The notes below the pieces were generated by a model. It made no database searches. It saw only the letters and a list, made by a program, of their open reading frames with translations, and had not been told where the DNA came from. From Alphaproteobacteria bacterium (GTDB lineage Bacteria > Pseudomonadota > Alphaproteobacteria > Sphingomonadales > Sphingomonadaceae): a DNA stretch of 32,384 nt. The stretch spans positions 1 to 32,384 of the forward strand of contig JAFANP010000049.1 of assembly GCA_019232625.1 (NCBI GenBank), written 5' to 3'. Numbering within the stretch: the stretch's first letter is position 1; each line of letters starts with the position of its first letter. Of the stretch, positions 16,096 through 23,651 are shown in pieces. A program made the translations under genes and the position numbers.

Positions 16096-17658
16096 TCAGG
16101 CCTCGGCGGGCAGGTCGAGCCGCGGAAAGACGGGCACCGGACCTGCCAGCGTCGCTCCGGATGCGGCGAGCCGGGCGTAGCGCCCTCCGTCGGCGAGCGC
16201 CGCATAATCGCGCTCCTGCGCCGGGGCGCCGAGCTGATCGAGCAGGCGGGCGGCCCCGGCCGGCACCACCGGCTGGATGGCGACGCCGAGATCGAGGAGC
16301 GCCTCGCAGAGCGTGGCGAGCACCGCCTCCATCCGCTCCGGATCGGTCTTGCGCAACGTCCAGGGCGCCTGGGCGTCGATATATTGGTTGCACGCGAAGA
16401 CCGCCCTCAGCCACGCCTCGACGCCCTGGCTGAGCTCCAGCCGCTGGAAATGGCCGGGCAGCTCGTCCGCGCAGGCGCGGCGGACGAGCGCGAGGAGGGC
16501 GGCATCGGCAGGCTCCCCCCTCCCCTCCGCCGGCAGGCGTCCGTCGAGATTCTTGGCGATGAACCCCAAGGTACGCTGGGCGAGGTTGCCGAAGCTGTTG
16601 GAAAGGTCGGCATTGACCCGGGTGACGATCGCCTCGGGGCTGTAGCTTCCGTCCTGCCCGAACGTGACGTCACGAACCAGGAAGTAGCGCACCGCGTCCA
16701 CGCCGAACGCGTCAACCAGCCCGCCCGGCGAGACGACGTTGCCCGCCGACTTCGACATCTTCTCGCCGCGCAGCAGCAGATGGCCGTGGCCGAACACCTG
16801 GCGCGGCAGCTCCAGCCCCGCCGACATCAGGAAGGCGGGCCAGTAGACCGCGTGGAAACGCACGACATCCTTGCCGATGACGTGCAGATCGGCCGGCCAG
16901 TAGCGCCGGTACGTCTCCGACCCGGTGTCCGGAAAGCCGATCCCGGTGACGTAGTTGGTGAGCGCGTCGAGCCACACGTACATGACGTGGTCGTCGCTGC
17001 CGGGCACCTTCACCCCCCAGTCGAAGCTGGTCCGCGAGACGGAGAGGTCGGAAAGCCCCCCTTCGACGAAGCGCAGCACCTCGTTGCGCCGGCTCTCCGG
17101 GCGGATGAAGTCCGGGTCGGCCCGGTAATGGTCGAGCAGCTTCTGCTGATAGGCGGACAGGCGGAAGAACCAGCTCTCCTCGACCGTCCACTCGACCGCC
17201 GTCCCCTGGGGGGAGAGCTTCTCGCCCGTATCGGCGACGACCAGCTCCTCCTCGTCGTAATAGGCCTCGTCCCGGACCGAGTACCAGCCCTCGTAGCGGC
17301 CGAGATAGATGTCGCCGCGCTCCGCCATGGCGCGCCATATCGCCCGGCTGGCTTCATGGTGCTGCGCTTCGGTGGTTCGGATGAAGCGATCGAACGAGAT
17401 CTGAAGCCGCTCGTCCATATCCTTGAACAAGGACGACATTTCGTCCGCGAGCGCTTGGGGCGCGACGCCTTTCTCGCGCGCCGCCTGGGCCATTTTGAGG
17501 CCGTGCTCGTCGGTGCCGGTCAGGAAGAAGACGTCGCGTCCCTGGAGGCGCTGGAAGCGCGCCACGACGTCGGTGGCGATCGCCTCGTAGGCGTGGCCGA
17601 TATGGGGCGGCCCATTGGGATAGCTGATCGCGGTGGTGATGTAGAAGGGCTCGGCCAT
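16096..17658 (-). CDS. metG: Methionyl-tRNA synthetase
   Basis: This 520-residue class I enzyme charges tRNA-Met. Signature motifs are HIGH within PPHIGHAYEA near residue 20 and KMSKS in RGEKMSKSAGNVV. Other stretches are FFLTGTDEHGLK, VWLDALTNYVTG and the anticodon-binding helix bundle (NQYIDAQAPWTL). The zinc-knuckle insertion and the C-terminal tRNA-binding domain of the E. coli type are absent, as in the short alphaproteobacterial form. The ATG at 17658 is preceded by GCTAAAGG ending 6 nt upstream, similar to the leaderless-type -10s elsewhere, but without a matching -35. It lies 41 bp downstream of holB. Confidence 0.96.
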   Translation of the reverse strand: MAEPFYITTAISYPNGPPHIGHAYEAIATDVVARFQRLQGRDVFFLTGTDEHGLKMAQAAREKGVAPQALADEMSSLFKDMDERLQISFDRFIRTTEAQHHEASRAIWRAMAERGDIYLGRYEGWYSVRDEAYYDEEELVVADTGEKLSPQGTAVEWTVEESWFFRLSAYQQKLLDHYRADPDFIRPESRRNEVLRFVEGGLSDLSVSRTSFDWGVKVPGSDDHVMYVWLDALTNYVTGIGFPDTGSETYRRYWPADLHVIGKDVVRFHAVYWPAFLMSAGLELPRQVFGHGHLLLRGEKMSKSAGNVVSPGGLVDAFGVDAVRYFLVRDVTFGQDGSYSPEAIVTRVNADLSNSFGNLAQRTLGFIAKNLDGRLPAEGRGEPADAALLALVRRACADELPGHFQRLELSQGVEAWLRAVFACNQYIDAQAPWTLRKTDPERMEAVLATLCEALLDLGVAIQPVVPAGAARLLDQLGAPAQERDYAALADGGRYARLAASGATLAGPVPVFPRLDLPAEA

Positions 17659-17699
17659 GCCCGGCCTTTAGCGGGCGATCCGCCTCTTGAGTACCCTCG

Positions 17700-18680
17700 T
17701 CACCGTTCCGAGGGGGGCGCCAGGGCGGCGAGCATGCCGGCCAGCTCGAAGACGACGCCGTCGGGATCGAGCGAGAGGCGCGGCGCGCTGGAGGCGAGCG
17801 CCTGGGCCCGCTCCCAGAGGCCGATGGCCTGGGCGAGGGCGGGGCCGCGCCGCCCCTTCGCCGCGGCGGCGATCGCGGAGGGCGCGCGGGCGAGAAAGGC
17901 TTCGTAGCGGGGTTGGGCCGAGCGGGCCGAAAGGCTCTGGGCGAGCGCGCTGCGGCGGGCGTTGGTTGGATCCCCCTGGCGTGCCAGCTCGTCCATCGCC
18001 CGGTCGAGCGCCGCTATGTCGAGCCCCTGGAAGGCGAGCGCCCGGCCCGGCGACCCCCGCCCCGCCGCGGCGAGCTCGGCGATCTCGCCCTCGCCCGCCT
18101 CGGGCAGCGCCTGGCGGAGCGCCGACGTCATGGCGTCATCCTCGAGTGGGGCGAGCCGCACCTGGCGGCAGCGCGAGCGGATGGTGGGAAGGAGCCGCTC
18201 CGGCGCATGGCTGACGAGCAGGAACAGGCTTTGGGGCGGCGGCTCCTCGAGGTTCTTGAGGAGGGCGTTGGCGGCGGCCCGCTCCAGATCGTCGATCGAA
18301 TCGATCACCACCACCCGCCAGGGCGAGAGCGAGGCCGTGGTCGCGAACAGCCGCGACAGCCCCCGCACCTGGTCGACGGCGATCGAGCGGGCGAGCTCGC
18401 CGGCGCCGCCGTCGCGCGGCAGGCGCTCGAGCCGCATCAGATCGGGATGGCTGCCGGCCGCGACCAGCCGCGCCGCGGGATGCCCGTCGGGGACGTCGAG
18501 CCCGGGCGCCTGCACCGGCCCCTGCCCCTCGGCAAGCACCCTGAGGGCCGCCTTGTCGGCGAACAGCGCCTTCCCCACCCCTTCCGGGCCGGAGACCAGC
18601 CAGGCGTGATGGAGCCGCCTGGAATCGAGGCTCGCCCGGAAGGCGGCGACCGCCTCGTCGTGGCCGAAGAGCGGAGTCAT
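17700..18680 (-). CDS. holB: DNA polymerase III subunit delta-prime
   Basis: This 326-residue AAA+ protein is the delta-prime subunit of the clamp loader that places the sliding clamp on DNA. It begins with LFGHDEAVAAFRASL and HHAWLVSGPEGVGKALFADKAA (degenerate-type P-loop region), followed by VVIDSIDDLERAAANALLKNLEEPP (Walker B region), LLVSHAPERLLPTIRSRCRQ (SRC motif) and a helical C-terminal domain. Size and motifs fit the alphaproteobacterial form. The ATG at 18680 is 10 bp after the tmk stop; the tmk-holB-metG-tatD order is a classic conserved cluster. Confidence 0.94.
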   Translation of the reverse strand: MTPLFGHDEAVAAFRASLDSRRLHHAWLVSGPEGVGKALFADKAALRVLAEGQGPVQAPGLDVPDGHPAARLVAAGSHPDLMRLERLPRDGGAGELARSIAVDQVRGLSRLFATTASLSPWRVVVIDSIDDLERAAANALLKNLEEPPPQSLFLLVSHAPERLLPTIRSRCRQVRLAPLEDDAMTSALRQALPEAGEGEIAELAAAGRGSPGRALAFQGLDIAALDRAMDELARQGDPTNARRSALAQSLSARSAQPRYEAFLARAPSAIAAAAKGRRGPALAQAIGLWERAQALASSAPRLSLDPDGVVFELAGMLAALAPPSER

Positions 18681-18690
18681 CGCCGCCGCC

Positions 18691-19317
18691 CTAGCCGAGG
18701 TCGTCCAGCGCGGCGAGGAGCCGCGAAGTCACCGCCTCGGGCGCGCCGGTGGCGTCCACGGTCCGGAAGCGCGCCGGATCCGCCTCGGCCAGCGCGCGGA
18801 ACGCGGCCGCCAGGGCCTGGTGGTAGGCGCCGTCCTTGCGGCCGAAGCGATCGCGGTTGTCGCCGTCGCGCGCCGCCTCGCGCGACGCCGCGTCGCCTTG
18901 CGGCAGGTCGAGCAGGAGGGTGCGGTCGGGGAGGAGGCCGTGGCTCCCGATGCCGTGGAGGGTCATGATGTCGGCCATCCCAACCCCGCCGGCGCCGCCC
19001 TGATAGGCCAGCGAGCTGTCGATGAAGCGGTCGGCGAGGACCCAGCGGCCCGAGTCGAGCGCCGGCCGGATCACCCTCGCGACATGGTCGGCGCGGGCGG
19101 CGGCGAAGAGCAAAGCCTCCGTCTCCGGGGTCCAGCGGTCGACCTCGCCTTCCAGCAGCAGCGTGCGGATCGCCTCGGCGCCCGGGCTCCCGCCCGGCTC
19201 GCGCGTCTCGACCACGTCCAGCCCGCGCGCGCGCAGCGCCGAAGCGAGGCGCTTGAGCTGGGTCGACTTGCCGGCCCCCTCCCCGCCTTCGAGGCTGATG
19301 AAGCGCCCCCTCGCCAC
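18691..19317 (-). CDS. tmk: Thymidylate kinase
   Basis: This 208-residue kinase converts dTMP to dTDP for DNA synthesis. It has the P-loop GGEGAGKSTQ near residue 11, the DRFIDSSLAYQGG motif that binds dTMP, the VVETREPGG loop and a LID region with Arg residues (AARDGDNRDRFGRKD). The start is a GTG at 19317, only 1 bp after the stop of the dac gene, so the two are closely coupled. The product is of normal length. Confidence 0.95.
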   Translation of the reverse strand: MARGRFISLEGGEGAGKSTQLKRLASALRARGLDVVETREPGGSPGAEAIRTLLLEGEVDRWTPETEALLFAAARADHVARVIRPALDSGRWVLADRFIDSSLAYQGGAGGVGMADIMTLHGIGSHGLLPDRTLLLDLPQGDAASREAARDGDNRDRFGRKDGAYHQALAAAFRALAEADPARFRTVDATGAPEAVTSRLLAALDDLG

Positions 19318-19318
19318 C

Positions 19319-20485
19319 TCAGCCGAAGAGCGACGTCAGGCCGGCCCAGATGCGGCCGAAGAAGCCGGCCTCGCCGACGGCCTCCGCGGCGGCGAGCGGC
19401 ATCGTCTGCGGCGGCGTGTCCGGGGTCGAGACGACGAGATCGGCGACGTGCTGGCCCTTGGCGATCGGCGCCTTGATCGGCCCGTCGTAGACGACCTTGA
19501 CCCGGATGTCGGCGGCGGCGCCGGAGGGAAGGGTCACGGCGAGGTCGCGCGGCGCGACCACGGCGACCTCGTCGTCGCTCCCCAGCTGGACCTTCGCCGC
19601 GGCGACCTTCTGCCCGGCCTTGAACAAGGGCTGCGACTTCCAGGCGCGGAAGCCCCAGTCCATGAACTTCACCGATTCCTCGATCCGCTGGTTGAAGCTG
19701 CCGAGACCGGCGACGACCATGATGATCCGCCGCCCGCCCTGCTCCGCCGAGCCGGTGAAGCCGTAGCCCGCCTCGTCGGTATGGCCGGTCTTGAGCCCGT
19801 CGGCGCCCGGTACCCGGCCGAGGAGCGGGTTGCGGTTGGCCTGGGTGATCGCCTGGCCGCTCCCCATCGTCTTGCCCCAGGTGAAGCTCTGCACCGTGTA
19901 GAACTTCTTGTAGAGGTCCGGCGTGCTCTCGATCGTGTTGCGCGCCAGCGTCGTCAGGTCCTTGGCGGTGGTGTAGGTGACGCCCTCGTCCGGCCAGCCG
20001 TTCGAGTTGCCGAAGTTCGAATCGTTCATGCCGAGGCGCTTGGCCTCCTGGTTCATCAGCGCGGCGAAGGCCGGCTCGGTCCCCGCGACGCACTCGGCGA
20101 GGACGACGCTGGCGTCGTTGCCCGACAAGGTGACGATGCCGTGCAGGAGGTTCTCGACGCTGACCTGCTCGCCCGGCGACAGGAACATGGTCGAGCCGGC
20201 CTCCGGGCCGTGCCACTTCTGCCAGGTCTCGGGGCGCACCTGGCAGAGCTGGCCGAGCTTCAGCTCGCCCTTCTTCAGCAGGTTGAAGGCGATGTGGGTG
20301 GTCATCATCTTCGCCATCGAGGCGGGCGGCATGCGGGTCTCGCCGCCCTTGTCGTAGAGCACCGCGCCCGAGGAGAGGTCGATCATGTAGGCGATCCGCG
20401 CCGCCGTCTCGAACGGCGGAGCCGCCGCTGCCGCGGGGATCGAAAGGGCGGCCATAGAAACTATGAGAATCAGGCTCTTGCGCAT
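19319..20485 (-). CDS. D-alanyl-D-alanine carboxypeptidase (PBP5/DacC type)
   Basis: This 388-residue penicillin-binding protein removes the terminal D-Ala of peptidoglycan pentapeptides in the periplasm. It has a signal peptide (residues 1-22, MRKSLILIVSMAALSIPAAAAA) and the three active-site motifs SMAK (SxxK), SGN and KTG. A C-terminal beta-rich PBP5 domain follows, ending in a possible amphipathic membrane anchor (FFGRIWAGLTSLFG). GAGGA lies about 5 nt before the ATG at 20485. The 88-bp spacer to mltB contains an AACA...TGTT dyad around CTTAAG. It is the first gene of the dac-tmk-holB cluster. Confidence 0.94.
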   Translation of the reverse strand: MRKSLILIVSMAALSIPAAAAAPPFETAARIAYMIDLSSGAVLYDKGGETRMPPASMAKMMTTHIAFNLLKKGELKLGQLCQVRPETWQKWHGPEAGSTMFLSPGEQVSVENLLHGIVTLSGNDASVVLAECVAGTEPAFAALMNQEAKRLGMNDSNFGNSNGWPDEGVTYTTAKDLTTLARNTIESTPDLYKKFYTVQSFTWGKTMGSGQAITQANRNPLLGRVPGADGLKTGHTDEAGYGFTGSAEQGGRRIIMVVAGLGSFNQRIEESVKFMDWGFRAWKSQPLFKAGQKVAAAKVQLGSDDEVAVVAPRDLAVTLPSGAAADIRVKVVYDGPIKAPIAKGQHVADLVVSTPDTPPQTMPLAAAEAVGEAGFFGRIWAGLTSLFG

Positions 20486-20573
20486 CGTTTCCTCGAAAAC
20501 ATCTTAAGTTTGTTCGCGTCCCTGCCGGGTGTCTGCCGCTCCTTAGCGTCTCGCCGCCGCCGGCGCCACCGCT

Positions 20574-21611
20574 TCAGCGGGCGATCGCGTCGGCGAGCAG
20601 GCCGACCGACAGAGCGTAGAAGTTGGAGCAATTGTAGTCGAGGATCACGCGGTAGTTCGACGTCAGGAGATAGGCGGTGCGGCCGGGCCCGTCGGGCTCG
20701 ATCAGCGAGGCCATCTCCGTGTCGCGCGGCCAGCCCGCCGCCAGGGGAGCGAGACCGAGGCGGCGCCATTCGCCTATCGTCAGCCAGCGGCTGTGACGGG
20801 CATGGACGCGCGGGCAGCGCGGCGCGGTCAGGCGATTGCGCAGGGCCGACCGGTCGAGGCCCTGGGGAACGCTGACGGCAAGGCCCCAGGGCACGCCCGC
20901 CCGCCACCCGGCATTGGCGAAATAATTGGCGATCGAGGCGAGCGCGTCGGGCTCGCTGCGCCAGATGTCGGCGAAGCCGTCGCCGTCGCCGTCGACGGCG
21001 AGGCGAAGCCACACCGACGGAAGGAACTGGGGATAGCCGGTTGCCCCCGCCCAGCTGCCGCGAAGGCGGGTGCGGGTGACGCCCCTGTCCATCATCTTGA
21101 GCGCGGCGATGAACTCGTCGGTGAATAGCTGCCGCCGCCGCCCCTCATAGGCGAGGGTGGCGAGGCTGTTGAGGAGGTCGAAATTGCCGGTGACCGCCCC
21201 GTAGCTGGTCTCGTGGCCCCATATGGCGATGAGGATGGAGGGGCTGACGCCGTAGCGGCGGGCGATCTCCTGGAGCCGCGCGCGATTGGCCGCATAGTGG
21301 CGCTGGCCGCCGGCGATCAGCGCCGGCGTGACGTGCTGGGCGCGGTAGGGCGCGAAGGGCGGCGTCGCGGTGTTGCCGCTGGTGCCGCCCGGCTGGGCCT
21401 GGTCGAGCTCGATGGTGCGGGCGCTGAACTCAAGCGCGCCGAACACGCTCTGGATGGTCTGGCGGCTGACCCCGGCGGCGAAGGCCTGCGCCCTCAGCTC
21501 CGGCAGCCAGGCCTGGAAGCCTTCGCTGGTATAGCTCTGGGCCTGGGCGGCCGCCGGCGCGGCGGGGGCGGCCGCGAGGAACGCCAGGGCCGCAAGCATG
21601 ATGTGACGCAA
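20574..21611 (-). CDS. Lytic murein transglycosylase (MltB family)
   Basis: This about 345-residue enzyme cleaves peptidoglycan glycan strands, forming 1,6-anhydro-muropeptides. A signal-peptide-like segment at the start is followed by an SLT_3 domain with catalytic Glu in IWGHETSYGAVTG, then GSWAGATGYPQFLPS and SIANYFANAGW, all typical of MltB. No C-terminal peptidoglycan-binding domain is present. The start is probably TTG at 21611 (MRHIMLAALAFL, giving a basic n-region), because GGAGGG lies about 4 nt before it; the ATG at 21599 would be 16 nt from that site. It shares the murein theme with the dac gene downstream. Confidence 0.9.
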   Translation of the reverse strand: MRHIMLAALAFLAAAPAAPAAAQAQSYTSEGFQAWLPELRAQAFAAGVSRQTIQSVFGALEFSARTIELDQAQPGGTSGNTATPPFAPYRAQHVTPALIAGGQRHYAANRARLQEIARRYGVSPSILIAIWGHETSYGAVTGNFDLLNSLATLAYEGRRRQLFTDEFIAALKMMDRGVTRTRLRGSWAGATGYPQFLPSVWLRLAVDGDGDGFADIWRSEPDALASIANYFANAGWRAGVPWGLAVSVPQGLDRSALRNRLTAPRCPRVHARHSRWLTIGEWRRLGLAPLAAGWPRDTEMASLIEPDGPGRTAYLLTSNYRVILDYNCSNFYALSVGLLADAIAR

Positions 21612-21682
21612 CTTTCCCTCCACTCTCGCGCGCGATGATGGCACAGGCGGCGGGGCCATGCCTACTCGGCTCGGCGCACGGC

Positions 21683-21712
21683 TTGCACGAGCGGCCCCAC
21701 CCGCCCTAGAGC
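21683..21712 (+). promoter_or_regulatory. Candidate promoter of tRNA-Ser
   Basis: TTGCAC (21683-21688), 16 nt, CCTAGAGC (21705-21712); the mature tRNA begins 11 nt further at 21724. Confidence 0.45.
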
Positions 21713-21723
21713 GGCCTCGCTCC

Positions 21724-21813
21724 GGACAGGTGGCCGAGTGGTTTAAGGCAGCGGTCTTGAAAACCGCCGTGGGTGCAAGTCCACCGTGGGTTCGAATCCC
21801 ACCCTGTCCGCCA
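21724..21813 (+). tRNA. tRNA-Ser (anticodon TGA)
   Basis: This class II tRNA has a 7-bp acceptor stem (GGACAGG 21724-21730 with CCTGTCC 21803-21809), discriminator G and an encoded CCA (21811-21813). The D-arm reads TGGCCGAGTGG. The anticodon TGA (21758-21760) is in loop CTTGAAA closed by GCGGT/ACCGC. A long variable arm (GTGGGTGCAAGTCCAC) and the T-loop GGTTCGAATCCC follow, as expected for serine tRNA reading UCA/UCG/UCU. It ends 3 bp from the tpsB-like gene on the other strand. Confidence 0.97.
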
Positions 21814-21816
21814 GGA

Positions 21817-23472
21817 TCAGAACGGGTGGGAGAGGCTGAAGGAGAAGCGCGGCTTGGGCGACGCGTCGTAGGGGCTCGCCTTGAGCGGGATTCCGGCTTC
21901 CACGCTCGCGTCGAGCCCGGTCGCCAGGGAGAAGCGGACGCCGCCGCCGGCGGAGGCGAGGGAGCCGCCGCCGCGGCCGGCGCGCAGATTGTGGACGCTG
22001 CCGGCATCGGCATAGGCGTAGAGCTGCGTGCGGGTGACGACGCCGGCGATATTGCCCAGGTCGAACCGGGTTTCAACCGAAGCCGCCGCGCCGCTGTCTC
22101 CCGAAAGCTCGCGATAATCGTAGGCGCGCAGGAAGCTGCGTCCGCCAAGGCCCATCTCCATGCTCGAGAGGAGCGGCGTCGCCGCCACCTGCCCCGTGAG
22201 CGCCGCGACGACGCTGAAGCGGCGCCCGAAGGCGCGCTGGTAGCTGGTATAGAACTCGACCTTGGTGAACCCGGCGCCGGCGTCGCTGCGCGAGGCGAGC
22301 GCGGATCCCCGCTGCGTCGCGCCGAGGAGCGGCATCCCCTGGATCAGGGCGAGGCGGCCGCGCAGGCGCCCGCCGCCCGCCTGGGCCAACCCGCTGAGGG
22401 TCGCTGCGACCGAGCGGATGCGGTCGCGGCGGTCGGCGCTGCCGGCGCGGTCGACGTCCGAGTTGCGGGCCGCCGCCTCGACGCTCGCCCACAGGCTGGC
22501 AGAGCGGGCGCGCAGCAGCGGGTGGCTGAGGCCGGCGCGCAGATCGAGGCTCCGCCCCGCCAGATCCTCGTTGCGAAGCTCCGCGCCGGGGCGAAGATGG
22601 CCGTAGAATCCCGACAGGCTGACCTCGGTGCCGCGGCTGCCGATCGGCGCCGTATAGGCGGCCGAGGCGAATTGATATTCGCGGGGCTGGATGCTGAGCG
22701 AGCCGCCGAGGCTGAGCCGGTCGCGGCTGCCGACGAGGCCGTTCAGGTCGTAGGTGACGGTGCCGATCACGGGGCCGACGACGCTGGATCCCCAATTGTC
22801 GGTGGTGATGCGGCCGGCGGCGGGGCGGCGCAGCGCCTGAAGCAGCAGCGTGCGCACGCCGCCGCGATCCTCGATCCGGGCGCCGCGGGTCGACACGCCG
22901 GCCACGTCGCCGGCGAGGAGCAGCTGGCGCTCCAGCTCGACCGTCTTGATCGGCCGGCCGGAGATCAGCCGGTTGAGCAGCGGCTGGACCGCCGAAGCGC
23001 CGTCGCCGCTGACTTCGACCGCATCGATCCGTCCCTCGTCGACCTTCACCCTCAGGATGCCGTTGGCGAGCCGCTGCTGCGGCACGCGGGCGCTGGCCAG
23101 GCCGTAGCCCGCCTGCCGCGCCACCCCAGCGACGTCGGCGGCAAGGCTGCGCAGCTCGTCCCTGCCGAGCTGGCGGCCGAGATAGGGCTGGATGGCGGGT
23201 GCGAAGGCGGCGACCGGCAGCGCCGTCGCCCCCTCTATCTGCACGGCGCCGACCAGCAAGCCCTCCGCCAGCGAAGAGGTGCCGGCCGCGACGCGGATCG
23301 CGGGCCGCGCGGCGGAGGCGAATTGGGTAGCGGGCGCCACCTCCTCGCGCGGCTGCTGGCGGACGGCCGAAGCGTCGCTCAGGTCGGCCAGGGACTGCGC
23401 CGCGGCGCGCCCGCTCAGGCCGCCGAGGAGCAGCGTGGCAAGGAGGATTGTCTTTTTGACGCCATGGCGCAT
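21817..23472 (-). CDS. TpsB/ShlB-family outer-membrane transporter of two-partner secretion
   Basis: This 551-residue Omp85-superfamily protein is predicted to export a TpsA-type protein across the outer membrane. It has a signal peptide (about 1-25), two POTRA domains (about 70-145 and 147-220; LVGAVQIEGATALP, RLANGILRVKVDEGRIDAVEVSGDG) and a C-terminal 16-strand-type barrel ending in Phe (FSLSHPF), the usual barrel signal. The family stretch YQRAFGRRFSVVAALTGQVA and the L6-loop motif GGRSFLRAYDYREL (in place of the usual RGY) are visible. No TpsA gene lies beside it: downstream are a tRNA and mltB, and upstream, divergent, is the FecR-domain gene. The ribosome site is weak. Partner and substrate are unknown. 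Confidence 0.87.
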   Translation of the reverse strand: MRHGVKKTILLATLLLGGLSGRAAAQSLADLSDASAVRQQPREEVAPATQFASAARPAIRVAAGTSSLAEGLLVGAVQIEGATALPVAAFAPAIQPYLGRQLGRDELRSLAADVAGVARQAGYGLASARVPQQRLANGILRVKVDEGRIDAVEVSGDGASAVQPLLNRLISGRPIKTVELERQLLLAGDVAGVSTRGARIEDRGGVRTLLLQALRRPAAGRITTDNWGSSVVGPVIGTVTYDLNGLVGSRDRLSLGGSLSIQPREYQFASAAYTAPIGSRGTEVSLSGFYGHLRPGAELRNEDLAGRSLDLRAGLSHPLLRARSASLWASVEAAARNSDVDRAGSADRRDRIRSVAATLSGLAQAGGGRLRGRLALIQGMPLLGATQRGSALASRSDAGAGFTKVEFYTSYQRAFGRRFSVVAALTGQVAATPLLSSMEMGLGGRSFLRAYDYRELSGDSGAAASVETRFDLGNIAGVVTRTQLYAYADAGSVHNLRAGRGGGSLASAGGGVRFSLATGLDASVEAGIPLKASPYDASPKPRFSFSLSHPF

Positions 23473-23560
23473 GGGGGCCGCTCACCGGTTGGAGGACGGC
23501 CCTTCTCGCCTCCAAACTTTAAGAACCTCTTATTTCCGGAGGATATTCGGTGCGTTAACC

Positions 23561-23582
23561 TTTCGCCTTCATACCTGCGAAA
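23561..23582. promoter_or_regulatory. Inverted repeat in the tpsB-fecR divergent region
   Basis: TTTCGC (23561-23566), 10 nt, GCGAAA (23577-23582) is a perfect 6-bp dyad about one third of the way from the FecR gene. A GCTATGGC element (-10 like, 23592-23599) follows with no -35 of the usual type, so the dyad could be an activator site (inference). It lies 70 bp before the FecR-gene start and 90 bp before the tpsB start. Confidence 0.35.
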
Positions 23583-23651
23583 CGCGCTGCAGCTATGGCG
23601 TCAGCAGCCACAGAAGCCCGTTCGACGTCATTGCGGCTCTGGGAGATCGGT

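Noticed and set aside
21724-21813. tRNA-Ser as an integration site for an island holding the TpsB-FecR-EAL genes
   Set aside because: No integrase and no direct repeat of the tRNA 3' end were seen downstream, and base composition does not change visibly.
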